Below are positions 17,266 to 26,164 of a stretch of 64,000 bases of DNA, in pieces. Made by a program: the position numbers and the translations under genes. This DNA is from Cytophagales bacterium (GTDB lineage Bacteria > Bacteroidota > Bacteroidia > Cytophagales > Cyclobacteriaceae): assembly GCA_020403045.1 (NCBI GenBank), contig JADBYK010000021.1:1-64000 (forward strand). Reading direction: 5' to 3'. The notes under the pieces were generated by a model. The model was not told the origin of the DNA. It did no database searches and saw only the letters and a list, made by a program, of their open reading frames with translations. Within the stretch, counting starts at the first letter, position 1; every line of letters begins with the position of its first letter.

Positions 17266-18453
17266 ATGAAATTAAGTAAAATAAAGGAATGGGCTGATAA
17301 AAACCTGCAAGGCGACAGGGTTATTTGGGCTGTTGTTTTTGCTCTATCGCTTTTTAGCATTTTGGTTGTATACAGTTCTATTGGAACGTTGGCATACAAA
17401 AGAACGGCCAGTACCGAGTCGTATTTACTGAAGCACACTTTCATGGTGTTCTTAGGTTTAGGTGCAATGTGGGTTGCTCATAAAATAGACTATCGCTATT
17501 ATTCTAAAATATCCCGATTGGCGTTGTGGGTAAGTGTTCCCCTATTAATCTATACGTTCACCAATGGAACCACCATCAACGAAGCAGCTAGGTGGATTAC
17601 GTTGCCAATCATTAACACTTCATTTCAGCCATCAGATTTTGCGAGTTTGGCATTGATTATCAACCTCGCCAGTATGCTTTCCAAAAAGCAACAAAACATT
17701 GATGATGTAAAGGAAGCCCTCATCCCAATGCTAATATGGTGTGGCGTGATATGCGGGTTGATTGCTCTCACCAATCTATCGACCGCCATGTTGCTTTTCG
17801 CAACGTGTATGTTAGTAATGTTTATCGGTCGCGTACCGGTAAAGTATTTAGCGATGCTTGTTTTAGTTGGATTGTTGGCGGGGACGGTAGCATTGATGTT
17901 TGGAACACGGAGGGTTACTGCACTCAATCGTATCACGGCATTTGTTAGTGGAGCAGAACTTCCTTTTCAAGCGAAGCACGGACGCATAGCAGTGGCCACG
18001 GGTGGTGTCTTTGGGAAGGGGCCGGGTAATAGTGACCAACGGAATATTTTGCCGCATCCTTATTCTGATTTCGTCTATGCAATTGTGATTGAAGAATATG
18101 GAATGATTGGAGGAGTGATCGTTCTTGCATTGTATTTGGTTTTACTCCATCGAGGAATGAAAGCTGCTTATAATAGTGAGCGTGCGTTCGGAGGCCTGTT
18201 GTCGGCAGGTCTAAGTTTTGATTTGGTCTGTCAGGCTATGGTTAATATGGGAGTAGTAGTTGGGTTGGGCCCGATTACAGGGCAACCACTTCCTTTAATC
18301 AGTATGGGCGGCACCGCTATGGTTTTCACCGGTTTATCTGTTGGAATCATTTTGAGCGTGAGCCGTGGGGAACAAGAAGAAAACTGGGGACAAACCAGTG
18401 CTTCGAAAGAAGTTGTAGGTGAAGACAAAGATTTAGAAGCAAAAGCAGCATAG
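17266..18453 (+). CDS. ftsW: Peptidoglycan glycosyltransferase FtsW
   Basis: A SEDS-family polytopic membrane protein, 395 aa, polymerising glycan strands at the septum together with FtsI. Around ten transmembrane helices are visible, with FQPSDFASLAL, the loop containing GKGPGNSDQRNILPHPYSDF, and the C-terminal GLGPITGQPLPLISMGG. These conserved signatures and the dcw position make FtsW rather than RodA the right call. The C-terminal tail after the last helix is charged and cytoplasmic. Confidence 0.94.
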   Translation: MKLSKIKEWADKNLQGDRVIWAVVFALSLFSILVVYSSIGTLAYKRTASTESYLLKHTFMVFLGLGAMWVAHKIDYRYYSKISRLALWVSVPLLIYTFTNGTTINEAARWITLPIINTSFQPSDFASLALIINLASMLSKKQQNIDDVKEALIPMLIWCGVICGLIALTNLSTAMLLFATCMLVMFIGRVPVKYLAMLVLVGLLAGTVALMFGTRRVTALNRITAFVSGAELPFQAKHGRIAVATGGVFGKGPGNSDQRNILPHPYSDFVYAIVIEEYGMIGGVIVLALYLVLLHRGMKAAYNSERAFGGLLSAGLSFDLVCQAMVNMGVVVGLGPITGQPLPLISMGGTAMVFTGLSVGIILSVSRGEQEENWGQTSASKEVVGEDKDLEAKAA

Positions 18454-18454
18454 T

Positions 18455-18598
18455 AATTTGAAGATGAGACAATTTGAAAATTTGAAAATAGACTCTGTTA
18501 ACTGATTTCTTTAAAAACATATGTTACTAGTAAACCGACTGAAGACAAAACGATTAACCAACTAAATTCTATATTCTAAATTCTGACTTCTAACTTCT
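18455..18598. repeat. Word-repeat arrays between ftsW and murG
   Basis: 18455-18490 is an 8-nt word array (AATTTGAA repeated, interrupted by GATGAGAC). 18561-18598 is a reverse-orientation family-2 array (ACTAAATTCTATATTCTAAA and on). No gene lies between. The murG start codon falls at the end of the second array. Confidence 0.7.
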
Positions 18599-19734
18599 TG
18601 AATTCAAAACAACCATATCGCATCATTATTAGTGGAGGAGGCACAGGAGGACACATCTTTCCTGCGTTGGCTATTGCTAATGAGTTTAAAAGACGATATG
18701 CTGACGCTGAAATTCTCTTTGTGGGTGCCGAAGGAAAAATGGAGATGACCAAAGTGCCAGAAGCTGGATATAAAATAATCGGCTTGTGGATAAGTGGGTT
18801 ACAACGAAAACTAACGATTTCAAACCTTTCGTTTCCATTCAAGTTAATTGCTAGCTATTTGAAAGCCGGAAATATTATAAAAAGTTTTAAGCCGAATGTA
18901 GTGATTGGTACTGGCGGCTACGCGAGCGGCCCTATTATGCTGGCGGCTTCGAAAGCACGAGTAACTTCAGTGATCCAAGAGCAAAACTCTTATGCGGGCT
19001 TAACCAATAAACAATTGGCACACAAAGCAGCTAAGATTTGTGTGGCGTATGAAGGCATGGAGAAATATTTTCCAGCTTCGAAAATAGTATTCACTGGAAA
19101 TCCCGTAAGAAAAGACATTATCGATTTGGATTCAAAACGTGAAAGGGCGTTGAGTCATTTTGCCTTTACTAGCTCCGATCGTACGCTCCTCATTTTAGGT
19201 GGAAGCCTTGGTGCACGAACCATTAATGAAAGTATTTTGGCTGGAATAGACAAATTGATTGATTCTCAGATTCAAGTCATTTGGCAAACTGGCAAACTGT
19301 ATTATGAGGGCATCAAGGCACAAGTCGAAAACAAAGATCTTAGAAGGATTCGCGTAGTTGACTTCCTGAAACAAATGGATTTGGCTTATGCAGCTTCAGA
19401 CGTTGTTATTTCGCGCGCAGGTGCATTAGCGATATCTGAATTGTGTATTGCCAAAAAGCCCTGCCTACTAGTTCCTTCGCCCAATGTTGCGGAAGATCAT
19501 CAGACAAAAAACGCGATGGCGTTGGCTAATGAAGGCGCTGCATTGATGGTAAAAGATTCAGAAGCAAAAGAGTCTCTCGTTAGCGAGGTGTTAAAATTGA
19601 TTTATGATGAACAGTTGAGTGAGAAGCTGAGCGTCAATATTGGCAAGTGGGCAAAGCCACATGCTACTGAAGAGATTGTAAATGAAATTGAAAATCTGAT
19701 TGGAGTTAAGCATGAAGTTAGAGCAATACGATAG
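18598..19734 (+). CDS. murG: UDP-GlcNAc:lipid I N-acetylglucosaminyltransferase MurG
   Basis: A GT28 glycosyltransferase, 378 aa, that converts lipid I to lipid II at the inner face of the membrane. It shows ISGGGTGGHIFPALAIAN, VIGTGGYASGP, IQEQNSYAG, LILGGSLGA and the C-terminal VISRAGALAISEL with PNVAEDHQTKNA. The start must be TTG at 18598, because no ATG precedes the conserved N-terminus. That TTG lies at the very end of a family-2 repeat array, so the repeat has supplied the start region. It overlaps murC. Confidence 0.94.
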   Translation: MNSKQPYRIIISGGGTGGHIFPALAIANEFKRRYADAEILFVGAEGKMEMTKVPEAGYKIIGLWISGLQRKLTISNLSFPFKLIASYLKAGNIIKSFKPNVVIGTGGYASGPIMLAASKARVTSVIQEQNSYAGLTNKQLAHKAAKICVAYEGMEKYFPASKIVFTGNPVRKDIIDLDSKRERALSHFAFTSSDRTLLILGGSLGARTINESILAGIDKLIDSQIQVIWQTGKLYYEGIKAQVENKDLRRIRVVDFLKQMDLAYAASDVVISRAGALAISELCIAKKPCLLVPSPNVAEDHQTKNAMALANEGAALMVKDSEAKESLVSEVLKLIYDEQLSEKLSVNIGKWAKPHATEEIVNEIENLIGVKHEVRAIR

Positions 19735-21097
19735 CGTTTACTTCTTGGGCATAGGGGGCATTGGCATGAGTGCCATTGCTCGTTGGTTCAAGCATAAAGG
19801 CTTGCGAGTGGCTGGCTATGACCGTACACCTACTCCACTTACGCACGAACTATTGGAAGAAGGAATGGAAATTCATTTTGAAGATAAGATTGAATTTATT
19901 CCAGGATATATTAGTAAGGAAAGAACGTTGGTGGTTTTTACACCTGCCATCCCAAAGAACCATGTAGAACATGCTTATTTAAAAGATCTGGGATTCACGA
20001 TTCTAAAACGCTCAGAAGTGTTGGGACTGTTAACGAAGAGCTACAAGACAGTTGCGGTGGCGGGAACGCACGGAAAAACCACTACCTCTTCCTTGATCGC
20101 TCATATTCTAAAATCAGCGGGCGTAAATATGGTTGGATTTCTGGGAGGCATTACCACCAACTACGATTCAAATTTGGTCATGGAGGGCGAAGTCAATGAT
20201 AAGACAATAGTAGTAGTTGAAGCGGATGAATTCGACCGTTCTTTTCTGCGCTTATTTCCAGAGATAGCTGTGGTTACGTCTGCGGATGCCGATCACTTGG
20301 ATATTTACGGAGATCATTCAAGCATGTTAAAATCATTTAGGGATTTCATCAAGCAGATCAACGCAAAAGGAAGTCTGATTATACATGAATCAATCGATTC
20401 ACTCACAGAAGGGATTTCAGTTTCGAAAGAAACATATGGCATGAGCCGGGGACAGTTTTTTGCCGGCAATATTACCCCGACTGGTCGGGGCGGATTTTTT
20501 GAATTTGATCTTCACGGCTTTGGAAAGAAGGTTGAGAAAATTCAGCTCGGTGTCCCTGGTTTTCATAACATGGAAAATGCAATCGCTGCTACGCTCGTTG
20601 CATTAAAATTGGGAATAAGTGAAACACATATTCGCCAAGCGCTTCAGTCTTTTAAAGGTGTGAAGCGGAGATTTGAGTTTGTCATCAAACGCGATGATCT
20701 GGTTTACATTGATGATTATGCACATCACCCAACGGAGATTGAAGCATTTCTTACTTCGCTAAAGTCAATGTACGCAGGAAAAAAATTGACAGTAATTTTT
20801 CAGCCACATCTTTTTACGCGCACACGAGATTTTGCAGAAGGATTTTCAAAGAGTCTGAGTATTGCCGATGAGGTTTTACTGATGGACATCTATCCGGCTC
20901 GCGAGGAACCTATACCGGGCGTCACTTCTGATATGCTGTTCAAAAATATCACCAGCTCGGTGAAGATTCGCTGTAACAAGGGGGATGTGTTACAAAAACT
21001 GGAAGATTTGGAAGTAGAAGTATTAGCAACAGTAGGAGCGGGTGACATCGATACGTTTGTGAAACCGATCAAGGATATGTTGTTGAGACGGAGTTAA
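19712..21097 (+). CDS. murC: UDP-MurNAc:L-alanine ligase MurC
   Basis: An ATP-dependent ligase, 461 aa from ATG 19712, adding the first stem-peptide residue. It carries FLGIGGIGMSAIARW, the P-loop VAGTHGKTTTSSLIA, ADEFDRSFL, SADADHLDIYG, YAHHPTEIEA and FQPHLFTRT. The ATG at 19712 lies inside the 3' end of murG (23-bp overlap in another frame) and gives the expected N-terminus; a TTG at 19700 would add four residues. No ddl follows, as is normal for Bacteroidota dcw clusters. Confidence 0.95.
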   Translation: MKLEQYDSVYFLGIGGIGMSAIARWFKHKGLRVAGYDRTPTPLTHELLEEGMEIHFEDKIEFIPGYISKERTLVVFTPAIPKNHVEHAYLKDLGFTILKRSEVLGLLTKSYKTVAVAGTHGKTTTSSLIAHILKSAGVNMVGFLGGITTNYDSNLVMEGEVNDKTIVVVEADEFDRSFLRLFPEIAVVTSADADHLDIYGDHSSMLKSFRDFIKQINAKGSLIIHESIDSLTEGISVSKETYGMSRGQFFAGNITPTGRGGFFEFDLHGFGKKVEKIQLGVPGFHNMENAIAATLVALKLGISETHIRQALQSFKGVKRRFEFVIKRDDLVYIDDYAHHPTEIEAFLTSLKSMYAGKKLTVIFQPHLFTRTRDFAEGFSKSLSIADEVLLMDIYPAREEPIPGVTSDMLFKNITSSVKIRCNKGDVLQKLEDLEVEVLATVGAGDIDTFVKPIKDMLLRRS

Positions 21098-21100
21098 GGG

Positions 21101-21268
21101 CATCAAGCTACATGCCGCAAGCCACATGCAGCTTGATGTTTAGTAAGGAGTTGAGTATTTGATGAAAAAATTGAATTGTAAATTGTAGTAAAGAGAGACC
21201 GATAAAAACCATAAAAAATAGTAAGTTTTGATAAGCAGCTTGCAGCATGAAGCATGAGGCTTGAAGCC
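21101..21268. repeat. 7-nt word arrays (family 1) between murC and ftsQ
   Basis: A reverse array at 21101-21138, itself hairpin-forming (CATCAAGCT ... AGCTTGATG), and a forward array at 21235-21268 (GCAGCTTGCAGCATGAAGCA...) flank about 96 nt of A+T-rich sequence with no gene. They form an inverted pair. Confidence 0.75.
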
Positions 21269-21290
21269 AAGTAAACACTGTGAAAGAACA

Positions 21291-22052
21291 ATGAAGCCAA
21301 AGTTCACCATACGAAAAGAGATAAAAATTGCACTAGTGCTGCTCGCGCTTTCCTTTTTGATCGCTTTTAGCGAACGAAAACGTGGGGGGTCGGTGTGCAA
21401 AGATATTGTGATTGAATTGGACAACTTGAATGAAAATCATTTTTTAGATGAGGCCGATGTATTGCAACTGGTGGAGGGAAGTGGCGAGCCTATTAAGGGT
21501 GTTGGTATTAGTCGAATTAAACTGAAGGAGATTGAAAAGAAATTGAAATACGATAAGCATATTTTGGACGCTGAGCTTTTTGGTGATCTTAAAGGAAACT
21601 TAATCGTCAATGTTGAATTGAGAAGACCGATTGCTCGCATCGTGCAAAATGATGCGCCTGACGCCTACATAGCAGAAGATGGTGTCGTCATGCCCGTTTC
21701 GGAAAAATATACTTCTCGGGTGGTATTGATAAGTGGAGCTGTTAAACAATTGCTGGAAAGCGAAGACTTAAATAGATCTGAAGAGGGAAAGCAACTTCTT
21801 GAAATGATCGAATATATCAATGAAGACAAATTCTGGAAAGCGCAGGTGGCGCAGTTAGATATTGCAAAGAATGGTAAGATTTCAATTTACCCACAGGTGA
21901 CAGGACAGTTGGTTGAATTCGGAAAGCCGGAGAATATTGAAATGAAATTCAAGAAGCTCATGGTATTCTATAAGGAAATTTTACCCACACGCGGGTGGAC
22001 GAGGTATGAACGTGTGAATTTGGAATATGAGGGGCAAGTGATTGCCGAATGA
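21291..22052 (+). CDS. ftsQ: Cell division protein FtsQ
   Basis: A bitopic protein of 253 aa with a short basic cytoplasmic start, one transmembrane helix (IALVLLALSFLIAFS), then a POTRA-like segment (DADVLQL-type motif, here DEADVLQLVEG, and ELFGDLKGNLIVNVELRRPIARI) and the FtsQ/DivIB beta domain. It scaffolds FtsL and the rest of the divisome. The ATG at 21291 is chosen over the upstream TTG at 21261, which is inside a repeat array. The position between murC and ftsA supports the call. Confidence 0.9.
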   Translation: MKPKFTIRKEIKIALVLLALSFLIAFSERKRGGSVCKDIVIELDNLNENHFLDEADVLQLVEGSGEPIKGVGISRIKLKEIEKKLKYDKHILDAELFGDLKGNLIVNVELRRPIARIVQNDAPDAYIAEDGVVMPVSEKYTSRVVLISGAVKQLLESEDLNRSEEGKQLLEMIEYINEDKFWKAQVAQLDIAKNGKISIYPQVTGQLVEFGKPENIEMKFKKLMVFYKEILPTRGWTRYERVNLEYEGQVIAE

Positions 22053-22055
22053 AAA

Positions 22056-22197
22056 AGAATATAGAAGTCAGAATTTAGAATATAGAATTTGGAATAGATA
22101 ATGAGTAAATATAAAATATTAAAGGCAAGTTACATCGAGTTTGAACTAGTTCTTAAAAGAATGATTCTGACTTCTAACTTCTATATACTAAATTCTT
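22056..22197. repeat. 7-nt word arrays (family 2) between ftsQ and ftsA
   Basis: A forward array at 22056-22098 (AAGAATATAGAAGTCAGAAT...) and a reverse array at 22163-22197 (GATTCTGACTTCTAACTTC...) face each other over about 64 nt. No gene is present. Confidence 0.75.
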
Positions 22198-22215
22198 AAT
22201 TAAATGAAAAAATAA

Positions 22216-22229
22216 ACAACCACTAAACA
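22216..22229 (+). promoter_or_regulatory. Leader motif shared by ftsA and ftsZ
   Basis: ACAACCACTAAACA lies 11 nt before the ftsA ATG and recurs exactly at 23667-23680, 8 nt before the ftsZ ATG. In an A-rich leader without Shine-Dalgarno sequence this could be a translation enhancer or protein-binding site; that is inference. Confidence 0.5.
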
Positions 22230-22240
22230 TACAGAACATC

Positions 22241-23557
22241 ATGGAACACGAAAAAATAGTAGTAGGGCTCGACATCGGTACAACAAAAATTGTTGCGATT
22301 GTAGGTCGCCAGAATGAGTTCGGCAAGCTCGAAGTATTAGGCATGGGCAAAGCTGAGTCAGAAGGCGTAATAAAGGGAATTGTAACCAACATTGATAAAA
22401 CTGTTTTTGCCATTGAGAAGGCTGTTAAAGAAGCCAGCGATATGTCGGGAATAGATATTGGTGTGGTGAACGTAGGCATTGCGGGACAACACATTCGCAG
22501 TTCCATACACCATGGCAGTATCACCCGCAGTTCGAAAGAAGACGAGGTAAGCATCGAAGATGTAAATCGCCTGACAGAAGACATGTATCGAATTGTCATC
22601 CCACCGGGCAGTGAGATCATTCATGTGATGCCACAAGACTATACAGTTGACTATGAAGAGGGCATCAAAGATCCTGTCGGCATGAGTGGGGTAAAGCTAG
22701 AAGCTGACTTCCATATCATCACGGCACAAACCAGTGCGATTAACAATATAAATAAGTGTGTACGCAGAGCTGGCCTTGAAATACAAGATTTGATTTTGGA
22801 GCCATTGGCGTCAAGTATCGCGGTGCTTAGCGAAGACGAAAAGGAAGCAGGCGTTTGTTTGATTGACATTGGTGGAGGCACTACAGACATCGCTATTTTC
22901 CACGATAGTATTATCAGACATACGGCTGTAATTCCTTTTGGAGGAAATATTTTAACCACAGATATTCAGCATGGCCTGATGGTGATGGCAAAGCAAGCAG
23001 AACAGTTGAAGACACGATTTGGCAAGGCGATTGCCGAAGAGGCAAGTCCCAACGAAATCGTTTCTATTCCAGGAATTAGAAACCGTACGGCCAAAGAAAT
23101 TTCGGTAAAGAACCTTTCCAACATCATACAAGCCCGAATGGAAGAGGTGATCGAAATGGCGCATGCAGAAATCATCAGCTCAGGTTACGAGAAGAGATTA
23201 GCTGGCGGTATTGTAATCACAGGTGGCGGTTCACAACTAAATTCGTTAAAGCAGTTGGTAGAGTATATGACAGGCATGGATGCACGCATTGGCTATCCTA
23301 ATGAACATCTTGGCAAAAGTAAACTGGAAATAGTGAAGAGCCCGATGTATGCAACGGCCGTTGGCCTAGTGCTATCTGGATTCCGTTCGTTGGATGAACG
23401 TGAAGAACGGTACAAGGAAGCGAAAGAAAATCAGAACCAAAAGACAGTGAAAGTGAAAAAGGAAAAGCAAAATCCAGCGTCTGATTTCTTTTCGAACATA
23501 CTTAACAAAACGAAAGGATTGTTAATTGATGATCTGAGTGATAAGAATGAATACTAA
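22241..23557 (+). CDS. ftsA: Cell division protein FtsA
   Basis: An actin-like ATPase, 438 aa, that tethers FtsZ to the membrane. Phosphate-binding motifs VVGLDIGTTKIVAIVG and CLIDIGGGTTDIAIF and the adenosine motif GGIVITGGGSQLNSL are present, along with the FtsA-specific 1C domain around IDIGVVNVGIAGQHI. The C-terminus ends in an amphipathic membrane-targeting helix after a charged linker (SDFFSNILNKTKGLLIDDL). The gene is preceded by a repeat-filled gap and a leader motif shared with ftsZ. Confidence 0.95.
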   Translation: MEHEKIVVGLDIGTTKIVAIVGRQNEFGKLEVLGMGKAESEGVIKGIVTNIDKTVFAIEKAVKEASDMSGIDIGVVNVGIAGQHIRSSIHHGSITRSSKEDEVSIEDVNRLTEDMYRIVIPPGSEIIHVMPQDYTVDYEEGIKDPVGMSGVKLEADFHIITAQTSAINNINKCVRRAGLEIQDLILEPLASSIAVLSEDEKEAGVCLIDIGGGTTDIAIFHDSIIRHTAVIPFGGNILTTDIQHGLMVMAKQAEQLKTRFGKAIAEEASPNEIVSIPGIRNRTAKEISVKNLSNIIQARMEEVIEMAHAEIISSGYEKRLAGGIVITGGGSQLNSLKQLVEYMTGMDARIGYPNEHLGKSKLEIVKSPMYATAVGLVLSGFRSLDEREERYKEAKENQNQKTVKVKKEKQNPASDFFSNILNKTKGLLIDDLSDKNEY

Positions 23558-23565
23558 AACTCTGG

Positions 23566-23645
23566 GCTACATGCCGCATGCTTCAAGCCACAAGCTGTTC
23601 GGAACTACCGCGCTGCTTGCAGCATGTGGCCTGCAGCTTGAGGCC
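23566..23645. repeat. 7-nt word arrays (family 1) between ftsA and ftsZ
   Basis: A reverse array at 23566-23597 (GCTACATGCCGCATGCTTCA...) and a forward array at 23612-23645 (CGCTGCTTGCAGCATGTGGC...) are separated by 14 nt and form a compact hairpin. Confidence 0.8.
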
Positions 23646-23688
23646 AATAATAAAAACTAAAAAAATACAACCACTAAACACCATAATC

Positions 23689-25344
23689 ATGTTTGAACCA
23701 GTAACAGGATACAAATTTGATCTCCCCAAACATCACAAGTCAATCATTAAGGTGATTGGTGTGGGTGGCGGAGGTAGCAACGCAGTCAATCATATGTTTC
23801 GACAAGGAATTAAAGATGTCGAATTTGTGGTAGCAAACACCGATTTGCAGGCGCTGAACAGCAGTCCGGTTCCTTATAAACTACAACTCGGAGTAAACCT
23901 AACTGAAGGCCTTGGATGTGGAGCTAACCCAGAGGTAGGGCGCGCAGCTGCCTTGGAAAGCAAAGATCAAATCCGCGAAATGCTGGCAGGAACGAAAATG
24001 GTTTTTGTGACGGCTGGAATGGGTGGTGGCACTGGAACCGGAGCCGCACCTGTCATCGCAAAAATTGCAAAGGACATGGATATCCTGACAGTTGGTATCG
24101 TCACCGTTCCTTTCTCTTTTGAGGGAAAGAAAAAACTAGGCCAGGCGGAGATTGGGATCGAATCGTTCCGCAGCAGCTGCGATACGGTACTTGTTATATT
24201 GAACGACAAGCTTCGCGAGATCTATGGAAATTTGTCCATCGGTCAGGCATTTGGTGAAGCAGACAATGTTCTAACCACAGCTGCAAAAGGGATTGCGGAG
24301 ATAATAACCTTAGCAGGATATGTGAACGTTGACTTTCAAGATGTTCGCACAGTAATGTTGAATGCAGGTGCTGCGGTGATGGGTACAGCTGAGACAAGAG
24401 GCGATACCAGGGCAATTAAAGCGGCACAGCAGGCACTGGCTTCTCCGTTGTTGGATAGCCATGACATCATGGGCTCAAAGAAAATTTTGCTTTCCATTAT
24501 TTCTGGAGAGGAAGCTGAGTTACAGATGGACGAGCTCACAACTATTACAGAATATATTCAACAACAGACTGGTGACGAAGCGGAAGTTATTTTTGGTCAT
24601 GGTGTCGACAGTGCGTTGGGCGATCGAATTCGCGTGACTGTCATTGCTACTGGATTTGATACCGTTCAGAAAACAGTTAAGAAGGAAGATAAAAAAGTGC
24701 ACGATCTGGATAAATCGCAAATTCCTCTATTTGGAGCTGTCGATAATTCCGTCAATCAACGTGGGGCTGACTTGGAACTAAAATTCAAGGATAACACTGG
24801 CACACAAAGCGCGGAAACGATTAGTACACCACCTCCTGCTGAGGTTCCTGTGGAAATTCCAATCGTTCAAAAGCCGTTTGACAGACCTATCCTAAAGACA
24901 GAGGAAAAGGCAGAGAAAGAATTGCCTAAGCAAGAAGAACGAGCTTACACATTCACGTTGTTTGACAAAACTGAAACTACGGACGCGCACCAAGATGACG
25001 AAGGCGAGGAAAGCCTGTTTGCCGATGATGATGAGTTTCAGATTGGAAGAGAGATTTCCGCAGATCAGGTGATCAATGATGATGGCTTGATGGAGGTACG
25101 CAAAACGAGGGCGCGTTTGGAGCAGCAAGCCAAAGAGCGAAGAGAGAAATTGAAATCCAATCGCAAGCAAGAAATGACAAAAGAAGAATTCAATGAAAAG
25201 TGGACGCTACCAGCTTACTTACGCAGAGGTGTGAAGATGGACAATGTGCCGCATTCTTCAGAACAGTTTATTTCACGATACAATTTAAATGATGATAATA
25301 ATTTGTTGGGCAATAATAAGTTTTTGCATGATAATGTGGATTAG
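23689..25344 (+). CDS. ftsZ: Cell division protein FtsZ
   Basis: The tubulin-like GTPase that builds the Z-ring, 551 aa from ATG 23689. GVGGGGSNAVNHM, VANTDLQAL, the signature GMGGGTGTGAAP and FSFEGKKK are clear. The globular core ends around VTVIATGFD and is followed by a long acidic linker (about 170 residues), typical of Bacteroidota. A conserved tail with WTLPAYLRRGVKMDN probably binds FtsA. The 37 codons upstream in frame are repeat array, so the ATG with the shared leader motif is the true start. Confidence 0.97.
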   Translation: MFEPVTGYKFDLPKHHKSIIKVIGVGGGGSNAVNHMFRQGIKDVEFVVANTDLQALNSSPVPYKLQLGVNLTEGLGCGANPEVGRAAALESKDQIREMLAGTKMVFVTAGMGGGTGTGAAPVIAKIAKDMDILTVGIVTVPFSFEGKKKLGQAEIGIESFRSSCDTVLVILNDKLREIYGNLSIGQAFGEADNVLTTAAKGIAEIITLAGYVNVDFQDVRTVMLNAGAAVMGTAETRGDTRAIKAAQQALASPLLDSHDIMGSKKILLSIISGEEAELQMDELTTITEYIQQQTGDEAEVIFGHGVDSALGDRIRVTVIATGFDTVQKTVKKEDKKVHDLDKSQIPLFGAVDNSVNQRGADLELKFKDNTGTQSAETISTPPPAEVPVEIPIVQKPFDRPILKTEEKAEKELPKQEERAYTFTLFDKTETTDAHQDDEGEESLFADDDEFQIGREISADQVINDDGLMEVRKTRARLEQQAKERREKLKSNRKQEMTKEEFNEKWTLPAYLRRGVKMDNVPHSSEQFISRYNLNDDNNLLGNNKFLHDNVD

Positions 25345-25438
25345 AACAGAAGTTAGAATCGAGAAGTCAGAATATAGAATTAGCTATTTTGTAGCGAATA
25401 CTTCTGACTTCTGTATTCTGAATTCTAACTTCTAACTA
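25343..25438. repeat. 7-nt word arrays (family 2) after ftsZ
   Basis: A forward array at 25343-25382 (begins AGAACAGAAGTTAGAATC) abuts the ftsZ stop codon. A reverse array at 25398-25438 follows after 15 nt. They share complementary runs such as AGAAGTTAGAAT and form a hairpin. Confidence 0.75.
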
Positions 25439-25445
25439 AAGGCAT

Positions 25446-25524
25446 GGCATTTCCGGTATGACTGGTTTTACTCCATTCGTAGTGGTTGTTGGTGGTAAAT
25501 ATTTTTTGCCGATACCGGAGTGCC
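25446..25524 (+). other. Long-range hairpin downstream of ftsZ, possible structured RNA
   Basis: GGCATTTCCGGTAT (25446-25459) pairs with ATACCGGAGTGCC (25512-25524) with one bulge, leaving a loop of 52 nt. No ORF is present between ftsZ and the terminator. It may belong to the 3' UTR or be a small RNA. Confidence 0.4.
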
Positions 25525-25598
25525 TTCTTAAGGCCAGACTTTTAGAATAGCTGTTAGTTATTTTTTGCAGCGTTCTGGTCTGTTGATTTTTTAGTATG

Positions 25599-25630
25599 AA
25601 AAGCCCCCCGCCCACTGGCGTGGGGCTTTT
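25599..25630. terminator. Bidirectional intrinsic terminator
   Basis: AAAAGCCCC and GGGGCTTTT form a GC-rich stem preceded by A's and followed by TTTTTT, so it works on both strands. It ends the dcw transcript and the convergent gene at 25657-26064. Confidence 0.9.
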
Positions 25631-25656
25631 TTATTATAGGTAACGACATCTAAACG

Positions 25657-26064
25657 CTATTCTTTTGTTTCCTTTGTCTCAGCCTTCCCGGCATCACGCG
25701 TATTTTTCTGAACGGCAATGGCGGCAAACATGCTCAGGGTAAATGACATTCCATAAAATCCTTTTTCGCTTAACGTTAGCGTGGCATTCCACAAGCCAAT
25801 TACCAACAATAGAATAGAGAGTATGGTTGAAAACCAAGCCAGGCCATAGTAAATAGTTGTGACAGGAATTCCTTCCATTTGGTCGCGCACAACTTTTTGT
25901 AACGATACAGCTGAGAACAATCCATACATTAAAATCGTAAAGTAGTAGCCTTTTTCATTCAGCAACATATCAGCATTCCAGAGGCCGATCAAATAGGCTG
26001 TCATTCCAGCCAAAAGTGCAATCCAGGATGCTGCAATAAATGCATTTGAAGGAGCTTGTGTCAT
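25657..26064 (-). CDS. YiaA/YiaB-type inner membrane protein
   Basis: A 135-aa membrane protein made of two similar halves, each with two helices around the pattern GLWNA ([16 protein letters not shown] and [17 protein letters not shown]). This duplicated YiaAB two-helix domain is the family hallmark. The function is unknown; it is probably envelope-located. It converges on ftsZ with a shared terminator and has no operon partner. Confidence 0.85.
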   Translation of the reverse strand: MTQAPSNAFIAASWIALLAGMTAYLIGLWNADMLLNEKGYYFTILMYGLFSAVSLQKVVRDQMEGIPVTTIYYGLAWFSTILSILLLVIGLWNATLTLSEKGFYGMSFTLSMFAAIAVQKNTRDAGKAETKETKE

Positions 26065-26164
26065 AGTCTAAAATTAAGTTGCGGATTGTCAGGCCATCCA
26101 TTTGCCCCATGTTTTAAGTGTTTTTGGTTTCCACTTTTACTCAATAATACAAAATAATTCTAAT

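Noticed and set aside
23578-23688. N-terminal extension of FtsZ
   Set aside because: The extra 37 codons are the word-repeat arrays and leader; the family start matches ATG 23689.
8673-25438. CRISPR array
   Set aside because: The word arrays lack constant-length spacers and identical repeats, and no cas gene is present.
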